Shown piece after piece: positions 53,784 to 62,925 of a stretch of 64,000 nucleotides of DNA. Each line of letters begins with the position of its first letter. Positions within the stretch are counted from its first letter, which is position 1. The DNA comes from Arsukibacterium perlucidum DSM 18276 (GTDB lineage Bacteria > Pseudomonadota > Gammaproteobacteria > Enterobacterales > Alteromonadaceae), in the NCBI RefSeq assembly GCF_000382165.1, contig NZ_KB907705.1, forward strand, positions 1 to 64,000. The letters run 5' to 3'. A model generated the notes under the pieces. That model was not told the origin of the DNA and searched no databases. It saw only the letters and a program-made list of their open reading frames with translations. Made by a program: the position numbers and the translations under genes.

Positions 53784-54622
53784 CAGCATTGTGCCGGCAT
53801 CTGGAGTTTTTTGCAGAGCATCAGCCACTTGCCATTTGCCCGCTTTCTAATGGTCAACTAAATCTAAATTACCGGGTAGAAACACGCCGTGGACTCTACG
53901 CTGTGCGGCGTTATCCGGCTACTAGCAGCGGCGTGTGCCGGCAACAGGAATTACGGTGTCAGCATGCCGCTGCTGTCGCCGGTATTGCGCCGGCACCTCT
54001 TTGTTTAAATAATCATCAGCAGGTGTTGATAAGCGAATTCATTGCTGGTGGTTCATCTTTTGTATTTACAGAGCAAAAAATTCCGTTGCTGGCGCTGACG
54101 CTGGCAAAATTGCATCAGCTGCCCACCCAAACCGCTGTGTTACAACCGGTAAATTATCTTTATCAGTTAGCTGAAACAGCCCGCGATTTTTTTATCGCTG
54201 CTGATGAAGTGCTATTTAATACATTGTTAGTTGCGGCAGAAAAATATCAGTTATTAGCCAATGATTGGGTACTGTGTCATCTGGATTTGCACGCTGGCAA
54301 TATGCTCTGGGCAGATAATGGATTGTGGTTGCTGGATTTTGAATATGCGCAAGTAGCTGACAGCTGCCTTGATTTAGCCGGACTGTCACTGAATTTTCAG
54401 TTGTCTGACGCATCTGAGCAGCTGTTGCTGGCAGCATACCGGCAGCAAAGGGCTACCGGCACTGCAACGTCAGAACAATTTATGGCGAAACTACCGCTGG
54501 CAAAAATCGTCGTTAGCGGATTTTGCTGGTTGTGGTACCTTAGCCTGCAGGATAATCAGGCCTTGTGTGTCGAGCAAAGCCGTTACTGGCAACAGCTACT
54601 GAGCCAGCAACTAGACCTATAA
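53732..54622 (+). CDS. Thiamine kinase-like phosphotransferase
   Basis: The 296-residue protein belongs to the choline kinase/APH fold: HLDLHAGNMLWADNGLWLLDFEYA near 190-213 gives the catalytic HxDxxxxN and the DFE metal motif. It probably phosphorylates imported thiamine. The predicted start overlaps pnuT by 52 bases with GGCGGGAT upstream; a later start is also possible. ThiK of E. coli is a family relative. Confidence 0.82.
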   Translation: MAGKLSAATATGGVRQVTALCRHLEFFAEHQPLAICPLSNGQLNLNYRVETRRGLYAVRRYPATSSGVCRQQELRCQHAAAVAGIAPAPLCLNNHQQVLISEFIAGGSSFVFTEQKIPLLALTLAKLHQLPTQTAVLQPVNYLYQLAETARDFFIAADEVLFNTLLVAAEKYQLLANDWVLCHLDLHAGNMLWADNGLWLLDFEYAQVADSCLDLAGLSLNFQLSDASEQLLLAAYRQQRATGTATSEQFMAKLPLAKIVVSGFCWLWYLSLQDNQALCVEQSRYWQQLLSQQLDL

Positions 54623-54799
54623 ACCACCTAGCCGCTCTGCCAGAACTTTATAACGTTTAACATCGTCTTCATTGAATAATGGCTTGCCACTTTCATCTTT
54701 ATCTGTGGCAACCAGCAGATTCTCTCTGGCCAACCGTTCTACCCGGATATCCGGGATCCCAAGAAACTCAGCAACCTGTTGTACCGACATAAGTGACAT
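54617..54799 (-). CDS. Small winged-helix-like protein (MerR/excisionase-like)
   Basis: The 60-residue protein MSLMSVQQVAEFLGIPDIRV ... LFNEDDVKRYKVLAERLGGL has an N-terminal HTH segment (VQQVAEFLG) and a C-terminal helix. Small proteins of this type (MSxMxVQxVAEYL...KRLGGI) are conserved in gammaproteobacteria, as far as I recall. The function is unknown. Its stop overlaps the kinase gene by 6 bases on the opposite strand. Start could be M1 or M4. Confidence 0.7.
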   Translation of the reverse strand: MSLMSVQQVAEFLGIPDIRVERLARENLLVATDKDESGKPLFNEDDVKRYKVLAERLGGL

Positions 54800-55123
54800 A
54801 GAATTATCCTAATAAAAGTTCAGATACTAGTAATAACCTATTCAAGCACTTTTTTGAATTAAAAAAAGGCTAATTCTGAAAAAATTGTTGCCGGGATTTC
54901 GAAGGTTGCCTGACCGACTTTAATAGACATTCCGGCTACTTACCGGTATAAATATTGTCAAAAATTCAATAAAGTTTTGGTTCGCCTTAGACTGTAACAC
55001 TGTTTCACCTTCTATGCTGTTGGATCCGATCTTTGATTGGTGTCAGACAGTAGGCTTTAGCTGCAGGCCGTAAAGTGTATTTTTTTTAGATATTTGGCCT
55101 TTTATAAAGGAAGCAACGACGCT
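54800..55123. other. 324-base gap upstream of the mrp operon
   Basis: No gene is present. A promoter candidate for mrp lies at 54924-54952. About 170 bases of AT-rich leader follow. No known riboswitch motif is visible. Confidence 0.45.
54924..54952 (+). promoter_or_regulatory. Candidate promoter of the mrp operon
   Basis: TAGACA (54924-54929) and TATAAA (54947-54952) have a 17-base spacer. The start would be about 165 bases before mrpA, leaving a long leader. Confidence 0.4.
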
Positions 55124-57919
55124 ATGACCTTGTTATGGATACTATTACTTCCCCTGCTGGGTACTCTGGTGCCGGTACTGACAGCTCACTGGCGGCGTAG
55201 CGCCTGTGCCATGGTAACAGCCATTCCTCCCGCTTTTGCATTGATGATATTGCTCTATCATGGCAGTGCGGTGTTTGCTGGTGAAAGTTTACGCTATACC
55301 CTCGGCTGGATCCCGTTACTGGGGATGGATATTAGTATCCGGCTGGACGGGCTGGCTTTTCTATTCAGTTTATTGATCCTTGGTATTGGCCTGCTGATAA
55401 TTTTATATGCCCGGTACTATTTATCTGAACAAGACTCGATGCCGCGGTTTTATGCTTATCTGATGCTGTTTATGACAGCGATGATGGGTATCGTCCTGTC
55501 TAATAACGTCTTGCAGCTCTGGTTGTTCTGGGAGCTGACCAGTATCAGCTCGTTTTTACTGATTAGTTACTGGTGGCATAAATCAGAGGCCAGACGTGGT
55601 GCCAGAATGGCACTGGCTGTTACCGGCGCGGGCGGCTTATGCCTGTTGGCTGCATTGCTGCTGTTGGGGCAGATCACCGGCAGCTACGATTTAGACGTTA
55701 TTCTGGCCAGCGGTGCAGTTATTCAGCAGCATGCCTGGTATCCATTAGTTCTGGTGTTGTTTTTGCTGGGATGTTTCACAAAATCTGCCCAGTTTCCGTT
55801 TCATTTCTGGTTGCCTAATGCGATGGCAGCACCTACTCCAGTGAGTGCTTACTTACACTCAGCAACCATGGTAAAAGCCGGGATTTTCTTACTTGCCCGG
55901 TTTTATCCGGCTATGGCTGGCACCGATTTGTGGTTTTTACTGGTCAGTATTACCGGCTTAACAACCTTGCTGGTCGGGGCCTATCTGGCGCTGTTTAAGC
56001 ATGATTTAAAAGGCTTGTTGGCGTATTCCACCATTAGCCATCTGGGTTTGATTACCCTGCTGTTTGGTATGGGCACCGACTTAGCCGCTGTTGCCGGCGT
56101 ATTCCATATTATTAACCATGCCACGTTCAAAGCGTCACTGTTTATGGCGGCCGGTATTATTGATCATGAATCAGGCTCGCGCGACATGCGAAAACTAAAT
56201 GGCTTGTGGCACTTTATGCCGATCACCGCCACCCTGGCGATGGTAGCCGCGGCAGCGATGGCGGGGGTACCATTATTAAATGGCTTCTTATCCAAAGAAA
56301 TGTTTTTTGCAGAAACCCTGCATCAGCATTTGCTGGGCTCATTGTCTTGGATAATCCCGGTGCTGGCGACAGTGGCTGCGATTTTCTCGGTGGCCTATTC
56401 CATGCGTTTTATCCACGACGTGTTTTTTAATGGTAAGCCCAAAGGTTTAACCAAAACTCCGCATGAACCGCCACGCTATATGCGAATGCCGGTTGAGGTG
56501 CTAGTGGTGCTTTGTATTCTGGTCGGGGTAGCTCCGGGCTACATTGTTGGTGATCTGCTGCATGCTGCCTCTTTTGCCGTACTGGGCACTGAGGTACCTG
56601 CGTACAGCCTCGCCATCTGGCATGGCCTGAACTTACCCCTGCTGATGAGCGTGGTGGCATTGGCCGGTGGTGCGTTAATTTATATTAACCGTAAACATTT
56701 GTTCGATTTTCAGAACACCTTGCCTGGTGTTGATGCGATTAATACCTTTGAACTGGCGATGAAAGTGCTGACCAAACGCTGTCAACAGTTCTACGGCTGG
56801 CTGGATAATGGCTCGCTGCAACGCTATCTGGTGTTTTTATTAATGGCTATCGTCGTGCTGGCTGGGATGCCGCTGTTACAGCTTGATACCTTGTTTGGTG
56901 GCCGGCCTGAACTGCCGGTTGACGCTGTTAATGCTACCGGGGCTGCCATGTTGCTGATCAGTGCTTTTGCTACTGTAGTGTTTCACCGGCAGCGGGTTGT
57001 GGCCTTACTGATGATTTCTGTGGTTGGCCTGATGGTATCAATTGCCTTTACCCGCTTCTCGGCCCCTGATCTGGCATTAACTCAGCTATCAGTGGAGGTG
57101 GTGACCATCATCCTGCTGATGTTGGCGTTGTTTTTCCTGCCGCATAAAACGCCTAAGCAATCCAGCCCTACCCGGGTTATCAGAGATATTAGTCTGGCAA
57201 GTATGGTCGGGGTGGTAATTGGTAGTATTAGCTACGCAATTATGACCCGGCCATTTAATACCATTTCAGATTATTTCCTGGCTAATGCTAAAACCGGCGG
57301 CGGCGGTACTAACGTGGTTAACGTTATTCTGGTCGACTTTCGAGGCTTCGATACGTTTGGTGAAATAGCGGTACTGGGTATTGCTTCGCTGGGTATTTTT
57401 AAATTACTGACCCGGATCCCGGTATTTAAACCAAGTAGCGATGGTGAGGGACGGCCCTGGGCATTAGAGCGTCATCCGGTATTGCTGGCGACTGTGTCGC
57501 AGGGCTTATTACCACTGGCCTTGATGGTGTCGGTATTTATTTTCTTCCGTGGCCATAACTTACCTGGTGGCGGCTTTATTGCTGGCCTGGTTACTGCCGT
57601 TGCTTTAATTCTGCAATACATTGCCCATGGGGTTGAATGGGTGAAAAGCCGGATGAATATCGAGTATCAGCGGGTGGTTGCTGTCGGCCTGATGATTGCT
57701 CTGCTTACTGGCGCAGCCAGCTGGCTGTTCAATAAACCATTTTTAACGTCATGGTTCGATTATTTTGATATCCCGCTACTGGGAGAGATAGAGCTGGCCA
57801 GTGCAATCGCTTTTGATGCCGGGGTATATGTTACGGTGGTGGGGTCTACCCTGCTGATTCTGGCCAGTCTGGGTAAGATGACCACCAGTCATCGTCCAGT
57901 GCATACGGAGAGCATTTAA
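55124..57919 (+). CDS. mrpA: Mrp Na+/H+ antiporter subunit A, fused to MrpB
   Basis: MrpA forms the main proton-translocating unit of the Na+/H+ antiporter. The 931-residue protein has an N-terminal NuoL-like domain with [15 protein letters not shown], and [18 protein letters not shown] near 250-267. The C-terminal domain includes [16 protein letters not shown] and then an MrpB-type segment with [20 protein letters not shown] near 808-827. A and B are therefore fused (group 2 Mrp), with no separate mrpB gene. AAGGAAG precedes the ATG at 55124. It shares one base with mrpC. Confidence 0.95.
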   Translation: MTLLWILLLPLLGTLVPVLTAHWRRSACAMVTAIPPAFALMILLYHGSAVFAGESLRYTLGWIPLLGMDISIRLDGLAFLFSLLILGIGLLIILYARYYLSEQDSMPRFYAYLMLFMTAMMGIVLSNNVLQLWLFWELTSISSFLLISYWWHKSEARRGARMALAVTGAGGLCLLAALLLLGQITGSYDLDVILASGAVIQQHAWYPLVLVLFLLGCFTKSAQFPFHFWLPNAMAAPTPVSAYLHSATMVKAGIFLLARFYPAMAGTDLWFLLVSITGLTTLLVGAYLALFKHDLKGLLAYSTISHLGLITLLFGMGTDLAAVAGVFHIINHATFKASLFMAAGIIDHESGSRDMRKLNGLWHFMPITATLAMVAAAAMAGVPLLNGFLSKEMFFAETLHQHLLGSLSWIIPVLATVAAIFSVAYSMRFIHDVFFNGKPKGLTKTPHEPPRYMRMPVEVLVVLCILVGVAPGYIVGDLLHAASFAVLGTEVPAYSLAIWHGLNLPLLMSVVALAGGALIYINRKHLFDFQNTLPGVDAINTFELAMKVLTKRCQQFYGWLDNGSLQRYLVFLLMAIVVLAGMPLLQLDTLFGGRPELPVDAVNATGAAMLLISAFATVVFHRQRVVALLMISVVGLMVSIAFTRFSAPDLALTQLSVEVVTIILLMLALFFLPHKTPKQSSPTRVIRDISLASMVGVVIGSISYAIMTRPFNTISDYFLANAKTGGGGTNVVNVILVDFRGFDTFGEIAVLGIASLGIFKLLTRIPVFKPSSDGEGRPWALERHPVLLATVSQGLLPLALMVSVFIFFRGHNLPGGGFIAGLVTAVALILQYIAHGVEWVKSRMNIEYQRVVAVGLMIALLTGAASWLFNKPFLTSWFDYFDIPLLGEIELASAIAFDAGVYVTVVGSTLLILASLGKMTTSHRPVHTESI

Positions 57920-58272
57920 TGGAAAGCTTACTTGCAGGTTGTATTGGCTTCCTGACCGCCTGTGGCGTGTTTTTGTTGTTGCGTGGCCGCACGTTTCCGG
58001 TAGTGGTGGGGCTGACGATGCTGGCTTACGCCGTTAACTTATTTTTATTCTCATCAGGAAGGCTGACCTTACAGGGTGCCGCGGTGCTGGGCACGACCGA
58101 CAATTATGCCGACCCTTTGCCACAGGCGTTGGTGCTGACTGCGATAGTAATAGGCTTTGCCATGACTGCTTATCTGGTGATCCTGGCGATTCGGGCCCGT
58201 GCCGATTTGGGTAATGACCATGTCGATGGCAAATTGCCGGAAAATGAAAGTAGCCGCAAGGAGAGCCGTTAA
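57919..58272 (+). CDS. mrpC: Mrp antiporter subunit C (NuoK-like)
   Basis: The 117-residue protein has three membrane helices with LRGRTFPVVVGLTMLAYAVN near 21-40 and DPLPQALVLTAIVIGFAMTA near 66-85, as in MrpC/NuoK. The start overlaps mrpA by one base and its stop overlaps mrpD. The C-terminus is charged. Confidence 0.95.
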   Translation: MESLLAGCIGFLTACGVFLLLRGRTFPVVVGLTMLAYAVNLFLFSSGRLTLQGAAVLGTTDNYADPLPQALVLTAIVIGFAMTAYLVILAIRARADLGNDHVDGKLPENESSRKESR

Positions 58273-59795
58273 TGTCGCATCTGATTATCGCGCCAATTTT
58301 ACTGCCAATATTTACTGCGCTGCTGATTATGCTGCCACCGATTCATTACTCGCCAATGCGTCGTCGCTGGGTCAGCATGATCTCAACTGTAATTTTGCTG
58401 ATACTGACAGTATGTCTGCTACTGCAAACGCAGGCTGAAGGGGTTGCTTTTTATGCATTAGGCGCCTGGCAACCACCTTTTGGGATTATCCTGGTGGCTG
58501 ATATTTTTAGTGTCAGTATGGTGTGTTTAACCTCGATACTGGCTCTGGGTGCTATTTGCTATGGAAGTGCCGGCGAAGACGAAAGAGGCTCGTTCTTCCA
58601 TCCACTGTTTCAGTTTCAACTGATGGGGATTAATGGTGCATTTTTAACCGGTGATTTATTTAACCTGTTTGTATTTTTCGAGGTACTGCTAATTGCCTCC
58701 TATGGTTTGTTGGTTCATGCCGGCGGCAAGAACAAAACCAAGGCAGCAGTGCATTATGTGGTATTAAATCTGGCCGGCTCTGCTGTATTTCTGTTCTCGC
58801 TGGGCATTCTCTACGGCACGCTTGGTACACTTAATATTGCTGATATGGCGGTGCAGGTAGCGCAGTTGCCAGCTGAAAACTTAATGCTGGTTAAATCTGG
58901 CGGCTTATTGCTGTTAATCGTATTTGCGTTAAAAGCAGCTATTTTGCCATTGCAGTTTTGGTTACCGGCAACTTATGCAGCCGCGTCACCGCCGGTAGCA
59001 GCTCTGTTTGCCGTAATGACCAAAATTGGCATATACGCCTTGTTAAGAGTCTACACCACTATATTCGGTGAACACGCAGGGCCTTTAGCCGGAATGGCGT
59101 CTGACTGGTTATGGCCGCTGGGGCTGGCCACTATTATGCTTGGTGCTATAGGAGTACTGGCTAGCCAGGATTTCAGGAAGCTGGTCGCTAACCTGGTGAT
59201 TGTGTCGGTAGGTACCCTGGTTACCCTGGTTGCACTACAAAGCTCTGCGGCTACGTCAGCTGTACTATTTTACACCGTGCACTCAACTTTAGTGTGTGGA
59301 GCACTGTTCTTACTGGCAGATTTAATCGGTGCCCAGCGTGGTAAAGCCGGCGACAGATTAGTACCAGGAAGGCGGATGGCTCAACCCGTATTGCTGGGTA
59401 CCATGTTTATGGTCGCCGCTGTTGCAGTAGCCGGCCTGCCACCATTGTCGGGCTTTGTCGGTAAACTGATGATTCTGCAGGCGGCAAGTTCACCAATGCA
59501 GCAGATGTTGTTATGGTCAGTGGTACTGCTAAGCAGTTTAATGGTGCTGATTGGATTATCCCGTGCAGGCAGTATTCTGTTTTGGCGGGTTAATGGTAAT
59601 GATGCCGGCCCAGAGCGGGTACTGCCGTTGCAAGTGTTTGCCTTAGGCTGGTTGTTGTTAGCGGCGCCATTGATGGTGGTGTTTGCCGGCCCACTGACTG
59701 AGCTATCCTTTGCAGCAGCTGAGCAAATGCGCGATATTCAAAGCAGTATTGCGATTATTCTGGGTGATGCAGCAACTGTTGGAGAACAACCATGA
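58272..59795 (+). CDS. mrpD: Mrp antiporter subunit D (NuoN-like)
   Basis: The 507-residue protein has about fourteen membrane helices, with GDLFNLFVFFEVLLIASYGL near 121-140 and LKAAILPLQFWLPATYAAAS near 219-238, including the conserved lysine. It is the second proton-translocating unit. Length is typical. It is coupled by ATGA to mrpE. Confidence 0.96.
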   Translation: MSHLIIAPILLPIFTALLIMLPPIHYSPMRRRWVSMISTVILLILTVCLLLQTQAEGVAFYALGAWQPPFGIILVADIFSVSMVCLTSILALGAICYGSAGEDERGSFFHPLFQFQLMGINGAFLTGDLFNLFVFFEVLLIASYGLLVHAGGKNKTKAAVHYVVLNLAGSAVFLFSLGILYGTLGTLNIADMAVQVAQLPAENLMLVKSGGLLLLIVFALKAAILPLQFWLPATYAAASPPVAALFAVMTKIGIYALLRVYTTIFGEHAGPLAGMASDWLWPLGLATIMLGAIGVLASQDFRKLVANLVIVSVGTLVTLVALQSSAATSAVLFYTVHSTLVCGALFLLADLIGAQRGKAGDRLVPGRRMAQPVLLGTMFMVAAVAVAGLPPLSGFVGKLMILQAASSPMQQMLLWSVVLLSSLMVLIGLSRAGSILFWRVNGNDAGPERVLPLQVFALGWLLLAAPLMVVFAGPLTELSFAAAEQMRDIQSSIAIILGDAATVGEQP

Positions 59796-60328
59796 GAGTA
59801 ACGCCACGTTTTAGCTGGTTACCTACACCTTACCGTAGTTTGTTATTGCTGGTGGTGTGGTTATTATTGAATCAAAGCGTTGCGGTGGTGCATTTGTTTT
59901 TCGGCACTATTCTGGCGTTGATTATTCCACTTATAAGTGCCAGATTCCGGGACCCTCAGCCTTTGATTGAGAGACCGTTGCTGGCGTTGCGGTATATATT
60001 GACGGTTTTTGGCGACATTATTACTGCTAATGCTCAGGTAGCCATCCTCATTTTAGGCCCACAGCGCAGGCTTAATCCGGCTTTTGTGCGGATGCCATTA
60101 GATTTACAGCATGATCTGCCTATTACTATTCTGGCCAGCACAGTATCAATGACACCGGGTACGGTCAGCGCAGATGTTTATCCTTGTGCGGATACCCAGC
60201 CAGAGGGGGCAGAGATAACCCAGCGCTGGCTGTTAATTCACGTACTTAATTTGGAAGATGAAGCGGAGTTAATCGCCACCATTAAAAACCGCTATGAAAC
60301 ACCGTTAAAGGAGATATTTCAATGTTAG
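59792..60328 (+). CDS. mrpE: Mrp antiporter subunit E
   Basis: The 178-residue protein has N-terminal helices and the family block TILASTVSMTPGTVSADVYP near 110-129, followed by HVLNLEDEAELIATIKNRYE. MrpE is a small membrane subunit. Start overlaps mrpD by four bases, and the end overlaps mrpF. Confidence 0.95.
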   Translation: MRVTPRFSWLPTPYRSLLLLVVWLLLNQSVAVVHLFFGTILALIIPLISARFRDPQPLIERPLLALRYILTVFGDIITANAQVAILILGPQRRLNPAFVRMPLDLQHDLPITILASTVSMTPGTVSADVYPCADTQPEGAEITQRWLLIHVLNLEDEAELIATIKNRYETPLKEIFQC

Positions 60329-60591
60329 AACAGGTAATATTTCTGGTGTTTGGCATGATTAGCCTGGCTTTGTTGCTCAACTTATGGCGACTATTAATTG
60401 GCCCTAGTTTACCTGACAGGATCCTGGCGCTGGACACCATGTTTATTAACAGTATCGCGCTGATTATTTTATATGGCCTGTTAATGGGCTCGCCACTATA
60501 TTTCGAGGCAGCACTGCTGATCGCGATGTTAGGTTTTGTCAGCACCGTCGCAGTTTGTAAGTTTTTGCTGCGCGGCGATATAATCGAATAG
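60322..60591 (+). CDS. mrpF: Mrp antiporter subunit F
   Basis: The 89-residue protein has three membrane helices with RLLIGPSLPDRILALDTMFI near 23-42, the MrpF/PhaF signature. It starts 7 bases inside the mrpE end. Confidence 0.95.
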   Translation: MLEQVIFLVFGMISLALLLNLWRLLIGPSLPDRILALDTMFINSIALIILYGLLMGSPLYFEAALLIAMLGFVSTVAVCKFLLRGDIIE

Positions 60592-60601
60592 GAATAGCTA
60601 A

Positions 60602-61003
60602 ATGCAAAATTGGATGGAATGGGCTGTTGCGTTTTTCTTGTTGTTAGGCGGCAGTTTTGTATTAATTGGTTCAATAGGTTTAAGCAGAATGCCAGACTTT
60701 TTTATGCGTTTGCATGGCCCTACCAAGGCCACGACGCTGGGAATGGGGGGGATTTTACTCGGTTCAATTTTTTATTTCAGCTTACAGCAAAATGTTAGTG
60801 TGCATGAGTTACTGATCACGATTTTCCTGCTGATAACCGCACCCATCAGCGCCCATATGCTGATTAAAACAGCGTTACATCATCAGTTAAAAGCCATAGA
60901 GCGCACCCGTGGCGAGCGTGAACTTCAGCAGGGACAACAGGAAGGCAGTCCGGATACGAACAAGGCTATGCCGGAGGCTAATAAAAAGAGTGGAGAGTCT
61001 TAG
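60602..61003 (+). CDS. mrpG: Mrp antiporter subunit G
   Basis: The 133-residue protein has three membrane helices and the MrpG motif GLSRMPDFFMRLHGPTKATT near 27-46, then a charged Gln/Glu-rich tail. It closes the mrp operon, 11 bases from the convergent npr gene. Confidence 0.95.
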   Translation: MQNWMEWAVAFFLLLGGSFVLIGSIGLSRMPDFFMRLHGPTKATTLGMGGILLGSIFYFSLQQNVSVHELLITIFLLITAPISAHMLIKTALHHQLKAIERTRGERELQQGQQEGSPDTNKAMPEANKKSGES

Positions 61004-61014
61004 GCTGGCAATTG

Positions 61015-61287
61015 TTACTCACCAAAGCCTTGCTCAATAAGAGAGACTACGGCATTCAGCGCTGCTTCGGCATCGCTGCCCTCGGCAGTGACCTGCAAGG
61101 TTTTACCTTTACTGCTGGCAAGCATCAGCAGGGCCAATACACTGCAGGCGTCAGCCGTTTTATCTTCATGCACTAATTCAATATGTGCATGAAATTGCTG
61201 GCACAGCTGGGCGAGTTTAGTTGCTGCTCTGGCATGTAACCCAAGCTGATTAACAATAGTGACATTACGGCTAAGCTTAGTGGCCAT
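61015..61287 (-). CDS. ptsO: HPr-like phosphocarrier NPr
   Basis: NPr carries phosphate from EI-Ntr to EIIA-Ntr in the nitrogen PTS. The 90-residue protein starts at the ATG at 61287 (MATKLSRNV) and shows the HPr active site GLHARAATKLAQL with phosphorylated His. The serine region ADACSVLALLMLASSKG is also present. It overlaps the rapZ stop by 11 bases. Confidence 0.92.
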   Translation of the reverse strand: MATKLSRNVTIVNQLGLHARAATKLAQLCQQFHAHIELVHEDKTADACSVLALLMLASSKGKTLQVTAEGSDAEAALNAVVSLIEQGFGE

Positions 61288-62134
61288 GATGACGAACCAG
61301 CTCGCGGTGCCGGATTTGCACATCTTCCCGTTGACTACGATAACTTTCTGCCAGATTCTCAGCTATGTAGACTGAGCGATGCTGGCCGCCGGTGCAGCCA
61401 ATAGCAATGGTCAGATAACTGCGGTTATTCCGCTCCAGATGAGGTAACCAGCTACTGATAAAGCTGTTTATCTGCCAGGTGTATTTAGCAACAACGGCTT
61501 GTGATGCCAGATAATCTTTTACGGGCTGATCCAGCCCGGTCAGTGGTTTTAATTCTGGCTCCCAATGTGGGTTAGGCAGAAAACGGGCATCAAACACGAA
61601 ATCAGCATCTTTCGGAATACCATATTTAAAGCCGAATGATTCAAATAACATCACCAGCCGCCCGGTTTTTTGACCGAGGATCCGCTCGCGTAATTGTTCT
61701 GCCAGCTGATGGACATTCAGCTCTGTAGTATCGATATATAAATCGGCACGGCTGGAAATAGGGTCCAGCAACTGTTGTTCGCGGGAAATAGCTTCATCCA
61801 GTGACATCGCCTGATGTGACAGTGGATGCAGCCGCCGGGTTTCACTGAAACGCTTTATTAAACTGGAATGGTCGGCGTCAAGATAAAGAATCGTCAGGTC
61901 TAATTTGCGCGGCAAATATGACAAAATGTCAGCCAGCTCATCAGGGTCTTGCGGTAAATTGCGGACATCAATACTGACTGCAACCCGTTCATATTGGCCC
62001 ATAACTGTAGTAGCCAATGTTGGTAGCAGATTTACCGGAATATTATCAACACAGTAATACCCAAGATCCTCTAACACTCTTAAAGCAACTGACTTGCCGG
62101 AACCCGAACGACCGCTGACAACCAAAAGTTTCAT
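61277..62134 (-). CDS. rapZ: RNase adapter RapZ
   Basis: RapZ adapts RNase E to GlmZ and related RNAs. The 285-residue protein has the P-loop SGRSGSGKSVALRVLEDLGY near residues 7-26, and DNIPVNLLP, and the C-terminal motif GCTGGQHRSVYIAENLAESY near 247-266. Its start overlaps the ptsN stop by four bases. Confidence 0.96.
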   Translation of the reverse strand: MKLLVVSGRSGSGKSVALRVLEDLGYYCVDNIPVNLLPTLATTVMGQYERVAVSIDVRNLPQDPDELADILSYLPRKLDLTILYLDADHSSLIKRFSETRRLHPLSHQAMSLDEAISREQQLLDPISSRADLYIDTTELNVHQLAEQLRERILGQKTGRLVMLFESFGFKYGIPKDADFVFDARFLPNPHWEPELKPLTGLDQPVKDYLASQAVVAKYTWQINSFISSWLPHLERNNRSYLTIAIGCTGGQHRSVYIAENLAESYRSQREDVQIRHRELVRHHGH

Positions 62135-62604
62135 GATGCGCTCATTACCTCACTGGCGTCGATGATCAATTTGTATAAATGCTCGTCAGATTCAGCATGA
62201 CGAATTTTACGGGTAAGTTCTTTCTGACTGAGCAAGCGGGCGATACCTGCCAGCGTTGTCAAATGAGCCTGACATTGCTGTTCAGGGATCAGGATGGCAC
62301 AGAATATATCTACTGCCTGGTTATCAATCGCATCGAATGCGATAGCATCTTTGGAAACTACAAATACCAGAATGGGCTGGGTAACTGTTTTCAGCTTGCC
62401 ATGAGGAATCGCAATCCCGCCACCGATGCCGGTAGAGCCGAGCTTTTCGCGGGTCATCAGCGCTTCAAGAATGGTGTACTCACTTATTTCCGGTAAGCGC
62501 TGATGTGCCAGCTCGGCAATATATTCGAGTATTCGTTTTTTGCTGTTAAAAAGAACTGCACTCTTGGTGCAGTTCTCGGCTAGCATAGTGCTTAAGTTGA
62601 TCAT
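62131..62604 (-). CDS. ptsN: PTS IIA-like nitrogen regulatory protein
   Basis: EIIA-Ntr (157 residues) is phosphorylated by NPr and regulates K+ transport and other processes. The active-site region is GIGGGIAIPHGKLKTVTQPI near 57-76, with phosphorylated His. It is coupled to rapZ. Confidence 0.94.
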   Translation of the reverse strand: MINLSTMLAENCTKSAVLFNSKKRILEYIAELAHQRLPEISEYTILEALMTREKLGSTGIGGGIAIPHGKLKTVTQPILVFVVSKDAIAFDAIDNQAVDIFCAILIPEQQCQAHLTTLAGIARLLSQKELTRKIRHAESDEHLYKLIIDASEVMSAS

Positions 62605-62611
62605 AATTAAT

Positions 62612-62899
62612 TTAGTGTCGGGCTACTTTTTCTTTATGTTTAATAACTTGCCTGTCGAGCTTGTCTATCAACTGGTCGATGGCCGCGTACATATTTTCAT
62701 CTTCTGATGCCGCAAAAACTTCACCACCGTTCAAATGCAGCTTAGCTTCAGCAATTTGTTTCAATTTTTCCACGTTTAGGATCACATGTACATTGTTAAT
62801 ATGATCAAAATGTCTTTCCAGCTTGGCGAATTTATTGTCTACGTACTCTTTTAATGCAGTGGTAATTTCTACATGACGACCCGTTAAGTTGATTTGCAT
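62612..62899 (-). CDS. hpf: Ribosome hibernation promoting factor
   Basis: The 95-residue protein begins MQINLTGRHVEITTALKEYV and shows the short HPF fold (NVEKLKQIAEAKLHLNGGEV). It is a short HPF, 95 residues, that converts 70S ribosomes to dimers in stationary phase. The short form fits the gammaproteobacterial type and usually works with RMF. It lies directly after rpoN. Confidence 0.95.
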   Translation of the reverse strand: MQINLTGRHVEITTALKEYVDNKFAKLERHFDHINNVHVILNVEKLKQIAEAKLHLNGGEVFAASEDENMYAAIDQLIDKLDRQVIKHKEKVARH

Positions 62900-62925
62900 A
62901 GACGTTTTCCTTCTGTTTTGCTGAC

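Noticed and set aside
55124-57919. Gene fusion error in mrpA
   Set aside because: Fusion of A with a B-type domain is a known arrangement in many Mrp operons, and no separate mrpB is missing from elsewhere in the operon.
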